Of a DNA stretch of 64,000 bases, positions 58,823 to 64,000 are shown one piece after another; the first letter of the stretch is position 1; each line of letters begins with the position of its first letter. The notes below the pieces were generated by a model, which was not told where the DNA came from, did no database searches, and worked only from the letters and a program-made list of their open reading frames with translations. The DNA comes from Rotaria socialis (lineage: Eukaryota; Rotifera; Eurotatoria; Philodinida; Philodinidae). Where the stretch lies: the NCBI GenBank assembly GCA_905331475.1, contig CAJNYU010002723.1, positions 149,281-213,280 of the forward strand. Direction: 5' to 3'. The position numbers were made by a program, and so were the translations under genes.

Positions 58823-61544
58823 TTAGGAAATCTGTGTCAAATGCGTCTAAAAATTTTTAAAAAACTTCTAGCGTGAGAATAAAAAGTATACGCTTGAAAG
58901 TAGGAAGATAAAATAAGATAGAAGATATTCTCATTTGAAAACTAATGCGGTTGTTTATGTTGTAAATAGAAACTGTCTTGTCTCAATAAGCCTATTACGA
59001 TATGTCAGAATACAAGCATAGTGATGTTGTTCAATTTCATCTGTCAAATGGAAATTATCGAACAACAGGTATCATGAAGTCTTTAGATAATGAACAAAAT
59101 ATTTCACATATTTTAAATGTTATAATAGGCTGTGAAAGTAGTTCACATAACCTAAAGCATAACATCGACAAAAGTATGTAATCTAATTTTTTTAGAAGTA
59201 CCGATTATTCAATTATTTACTCTTTTGTTTTTTGACTTCGCTTCAATGAATATATCAAAAATTAAACAATAGAGAGTGTCTTCAATTCTCATTTCTTTTA
59301 TTCCAGATGATCAGTTTAGTTGATACAAAGAAAATAGACAGTCATTCATTGGCAAGTAAGTATCCTGAATTCTTCATTGCCTTCATACAATACTTTGATG
59401 TTACTTTTCACGAGAAGATTTTTCAAAAAAACTTCGGAGCTCACATTGATGAATATTTCAAAATAATTATAACAAACATATATTATTTCAAAGTGTATTT
59501 ACATTGTGTCTTTTCTTATTTTTAAAAGAAGCATCAATGTAACTAATAAGTTAAATGTTTTGAAATACCTCAAATTATATGTTTATTATTCGCCTAAAGA
59601 AGACATGAATTTTTTCAAAATTACATCATTTCTAGAACAACACATAAAAGAGAACGATGTTTTTATAGGGATCATTTTTTTTCTGTAGATTTCATAGTGA
59701 AATAATACGGATGCATTAAGAAATAATGATTTTTAATACGATACTCAATTCAAATCCGTCACATGATGACAGGACATGTGAAACGATGTAAAAAAAATTA
59801 TCTCGTTTAAAGTTGAACAGTTTCTAGAAGTTAATTCATCGACGAAAAAAGTATAGCACAGTTGTTCATCATATTTTGGCTTGATTGTTCCGAAAACAGT
59901 TTAAATATCCTCTGAATAGTTCTTATTATAAATATCTTATGACATACAATGAATAGGTCGATAGTATTTTCCGTTAGATGTCAGGCCTTTTTCTTGTGTA
60001 CGTACTCTAGACTTTTACATATAAAATAATGTTGTACACGTCGGAAAATGTCACCAAACAATACGCTTTCACACTCCATTGATCATATCTTTCTTTTCCT
60101 TGAATTAATTCTTTTGTCCAAAGACCAGATTGACATTATTATTTTTATAACTTTTCTGCTTTTCAGAGCATACATATGGTACATATTTCTTTTTTAGTAC
60201 ATAATCGCTACGTCATGTGAAAATATAAATTTAGATTTTTCCTCTAAAATATACTTTGATACAGTGGATGCTATCAATTAATATCGTCAAGCACCTACAA
60301 ATTTGAACGATTGCTTTAGCTTGTTCATTTGAAATAATGACTACCTATCACCATGCCTTAGATCTTAATTGAATATTTTACGTTTTCTAGTCAATAATTC
60401 GAATGATATTACGTACCATTCAAAACGTTTGTTTTCTTGAAAATTAACATTACTAATTATTATTGTCAACCTTTAGCATATGTATGTCTCACTTGATTGC
60501 CGTTCATATATATTTCATCACAATAGAAAAAACTTGTACCGTATCAAGGATTTTTTGGATGATTCACAGTGTTTTTCGATGAGTAAACTGAAATATCTCC
60601 GTTGTGGATTACTGACCAAAAATAGTCACATCCATTAATTACTAGTTATCAGGAGTAAAGTTCGGTAACCCTTGATTGTACATGCTAATTCGTGATGAAT
60701 ACAATACAAAGCAAAAGATTCGTATCGTATAGTATTTTATCATCGATTTCAGTTTTTTTTCTAGCCGAATATTCGTTTACTGTGTATCAATCAACGAAAT
60801 AATATTGTTCTTGTTAGATCAATTTCTATAGCTCGAAAATATTAATTTTCAAGAGGTTGAGCATCGTTGTACAATTTGTTTTCTCTAGCGATCAGGAAAA
60901 TTTTCTCGATTATTCAGCACTTATATATAGGTAACTTGAGAGAAAAACATTATAATTTATATCAATTTTCGTCAGCTAATCCAAAAAAACTGACTTCCTT
61001 ATGGCAACTAATTCTGAAATACAAAACAGAGAACTCTGCAAGACAACGGAGATTCGACACCGAAATTTTCTAGTAGAAAATTCAGACATTCAATTGGCTC
61101 CATTCAACATAGTGCTTGATTTACAACTGCTTTGTTTACTATCGTATTTGCGTCTAAGATCAGTTTTTACTGAACTTTGTTTATGATAAAATCTTCAGTT
61201 TTGAAACTCAACATTTAGATTACTCCTATTATGTATGGTGATTTTTGATCAGTCGTATAATAACATTCAAATGGTGTCTTTTTAAGGAAACAAAATTTTT
61301 TCATGACAATTAGATTTACTGAATGACATTCATACAAGACATCTTTAGATGCATACTAATCCATTTCGTTTATTAAATAAAGTTTTCTATGTCAGAAACA
61401 ATTATTAAATAATTAATAATAAGAATCAAATATGTTGATAGTTATTAACTTATTATTGATCCATCATGAAACACCTTGCGCATATTATCTCAACGACTCT
61501 ATTGATATTATTTACAATCATGTATTTTGAGGATGTTGTAAACG
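58823..61544. other. Intergenic with a possible broken gene at 59002-59688
   Basis: 59002-59180 (+, MSEYKHSDVVQFHLSNGNY) ends at a GTATGT donor, and TTCCAG at 59301-59306 precedes an open stretch (ISLVDTKKIDSHSL... FFIAFIQYFDV). The phases do not join, and a further stop and shift occur near 59525. It may be a decayed gene of unknown family. The rest shows nothing. Confidence 0.3.
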
Positions 61545-62519
61545 CTATACGATTGTTTGTTGAAACTGTGCTATACGCTTTTCATGTTTTAATATTGTAT
61601 TTGTATCGGCAAGAGGTGTAATACGTTTCATTCTAGTTAATAATTGTCTAATAAATTGGCGAATTTCGTAGTCTAAAATAAGTGTACATATTTTTTCAAT
61701 AGCCACAGATAATGATACAGTAACAATGCTAAGAAAATATAGTATTTTGTAAGAACTGAGCAAAAATAGTAGAATTGGAACTCCACCCATAAGATAGATA
61801 GTCAAAAATACTAATATATTCCGAAGAAGTTAGACATCTCGTTTTTCTCTATGGATTAATCTTAGCAACATTCCAGTGATTGATTTTGCTTGTTTAACTT
61901 CCGAATAAATGTAAATGTAGATCATACAAATAGATGATGCCAGTATTGAGTAATAAACTATGAATGCATAAATTATATGAGCTAGACATTGTAAAGGTAC
62001 CCAGCAAAGTTGACATGGAATGAAATCAATATCTTTTGTTATTATGTATGATAAAGGCATGATAATAACAGCAAACCATTGAACAGCAATAAGAATGTAA
62101 TGTGTTTTAAAAGTAATTAAATGGTTGTATTTATGTGAAAAAACAGAAGTAAAAAGACGTGATATTCCTTGGATCAGAAATGAATAAGAAACTGCGCACA
62201 GAGTTACATAAGACAAATAGGCACGACATCGACAAAAGATCACATTTGATACTGAAGGAAAAAATATGAGAAATATATAATTCGTAGTTTGTACAAGACA
62301 ATAAAGAATCTATGCAGTACACGTATTACACATGAGTAAGTGTCGAATCGTATGAAGACGAGGTTTTGTTTTGTACACTAATATTAACATTAGAATAGAT
62401 ATGATTACGGTCGTAAGAGCGAATATGACAGATAATGCACAAGCTAAATCGTAATCACGCATATCATATGGTATTTCTTGTGTTGAGTTCGTTGTTAGAT
62501 CGAAATATTGTGATGCGAT
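61545..62519 (-). pseudogene. Rhodopsin-like GPCR pseudogene 2 (or nearly intact receptor)
   Basis: Exon 1 about 62321-62519 (PYDMRDYDLACALSV, TM1, then KTKPRLHTIRHLLMCNT), and exon 2 61545-62251 (SNVIFCRCRAYLSYVTLC through TM7). The joined frame covers all helices: LIQGISRLF, HYILIAVQWFAVIIMPLSYI, LCWVPLQCLAHIIYAF, IYIYSEVKQAKS, LVFLTIYLMGGVPILLFL and VSLSVAIEKICTLILD. Two defects: the codon after KRD-V is TAA (61830-61832), where the neighbouring copy keeps a Glu, and the expected ATG reads ATC. This receptor family is abundant in rotifers, probably chemosensory or peptide receptors. The single stop suggests recent loss. Confidence 0.7.
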
Positions 62520-64000
62520 GAAATATTTATTTTTCTTTTATTTATGTAATACAATAAGATCTTTTCCAAGAGAAGTATAATTTATTGTGAGGAGGAAAAC
62601 TCTTTATTTTATGTACTTAGAGACCATCGGAAAAAAAACTAAAAGAGCAGAATAATTGACAGCAATCTAAAAATGAAGAATATGTTTCGTTTTTAAATAA
62701 TTAGTCTTCGAACATAATTTACGGAGTAATAATAAAGAAATTATAAAGTATTTACATGACCTATTAAAACATATTTTGATAAGTAAAAGAAAAGCATTTT
62801 AATTTAGATCATAACCAAAACTTGTATATGTTTTGAGTATGAGTGTGGACTTTCAGATAGCTGGAGAGAATCCATGAAGTCACAGTCACAGTCTATATCT
62901 AAATTTGAGCTTGAGGATAAGTTTAAAAGATTTTCACCTTTGAATGAAAAAGTGATATATATTCACAACAGAGTTTTCCTACTAGGTTCGCTTTTCAGCT
63001 GTCACTTTGACTTGATTAATTATTTCTATCTTTTTCTTAACTCTAGCTAGATTGAATTATTTTTCTTGTTTTGTGCAGTTTACGATAGTCATTAAGAAAC
63101 TCAGAAACCACTTATTTCGACCGAGAGAGAGTATCAGTTATGTTATCGGATCAAAGAAATTTTTATTTTATTGCTTTGTGTTGGCTACCTAAATATTATG
63201 GTGAAATTTCGAAAAACGATCAAAAAATTGTTTTCACTCACTTATTTTGCAATCATTTTGAAATTCATCTCTTTTCCATCAGTTAATATTCACTTTATTG
63301 CGTACTTTTCATGAAATTCTATTACTTTTCTTTAATATACGCGAATTATTTAACTTAGAAGACTGTTGCTAAAATTTTTAACCAATGCTATCTATTTTTC
63401 TAGAGAAGAATATTTTTTCTCTTCCATAGATAAAGTTGGATAGAACATCTATTTCAATAGTTTTGACTAAAATTCTGTCAAATAACAGTCGAGACGCTTT
63501 TCGCAACATAAATAAATGTCATTGTTAAATGTATAAACAATGAAATAAAAATAATTAAAGAATTCAATATCAGAAAAATGTAAGTATAGAAAATTATCGG
63601 TTCTGAGTTTCTTTTTTACGTAACTTTAAATAAGATAGAAAATAGATAAGATCAAAACATAGTAGTTTTATATTGGAGTTAATATTCTATTTAAATGCTT
63701 GAAAATAATAAATATCTGAAATTTTACATCAATGCATTCAATTGAACATAAATATAACTATACCGAGTCGAGCTACATAATTTTTTTTTCTTACAAATCA
63801 GAAAGTACCTAGATGGTATTTAAGTTTTACTTGAATACGAAATGCGATGCGAAGCAGGAATCTGGATTCACGAAAAATTTTCAATTCAGAGAAATCTTGA
63901 ATACTTTTTTATGTCGACATGATGAAATTCATCACTGAGAAAACTCTATTCTTACGTAGCGATACATTCTTAAGGATCGATTTCGATTGATCGATTAATT
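62520..64000. other. Intergenic to window end, nothing recognised
   Basis: AT-rich, with no frame above 60 codons showing any motif. Confidence 0.45.

Noticed and set aside
59002..59688. Possible two-exon gene
   Set aside because: Exon phases do not match and a further frameshift is needed; kept only as a possible broken gene.

Overview
The window is eukaryotic nuclear DNA, most likely from a bdelloid rotifer or close relative. It is AT-rich with short (about 50-70 nt) GT-AG introns, and its genes are clearly metazoan (HSP90 ending in MEEVD, GPR107, TTC36, COMMD8, a TRMT10 methyltransferase, a muscle-type myosin essential light chain). Two decayed rhodopsin-like receptors carry the LHTIRHL..CNT motif I associate with rotifer receptor families. 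The species call is inference. Exon coordinates come from reading frames and splice sites by eye. Several open frames begin at TTG or GTG, so I moved those starts to the first sensible ATG.

Layout. 1-3350: three non-autonomous DNA transposons (a Tc1-like element with an IR/DR end structure, a pogo/Tigger-type remnant, a small palindromic element). 4141-9002: COMMD8-like (-) and a 14-exon GPR107 (+). 9901-13061: two minus-strand single-exon genes, a secreted LPMO-like plus ependymin-related fusion and a strongly diverged PAICS-like protein. 14520-17582: a small membrane protein (-), a three-exon M14 carboxypeptidase with a Thr-rich N-terminus (+), and the 3' exons of an unrecognised gene (-). 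17988-23521: gene-poor, with a short inverted-repeat element and a tRNA-like sequence. 23522-28565: a LicD/fukutin-like gene and a type I membrane protein, separated by inverted-repeat elements. 30282-36370: a tRNA-like sequence with a UUA anticodon, HSP90 with a heat-shock-element-like promoter, a GC-richer island, and TTC36. 37761-39943: a TRMT10-family methyltransferase and a beta-microseminoprotein-like secreted protein.

41089-51639 is the most striking region. Two tandem genes encode very large, GPI-anchor-type surface proteins (841 and 1680 residues) built from 3 and 6 copies of a roughly 235-residue Cys-rich unit. Each unit holds two Ly6/uPAR-like halves, the first ending in the typical CN and the second in CSRP. 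Two hAT-like MITEs with overlapping 8-bp target duplications lie between the genes. 52866-54438 holds a long palindromic element and the myosin light chain gene (-). The remainder to 64000 is gene-poor, with two tandem receptor pseudogenes (-).

No operon-like organisation is visible. The housekeeping genes act separately. The secreted and surface genes (LPMO-EPDR fusion, carboxypeptidase, LicD-like enzyme, microseminoprotein-like protein and the two LU-repeat proteins) are those with unusual architecture.
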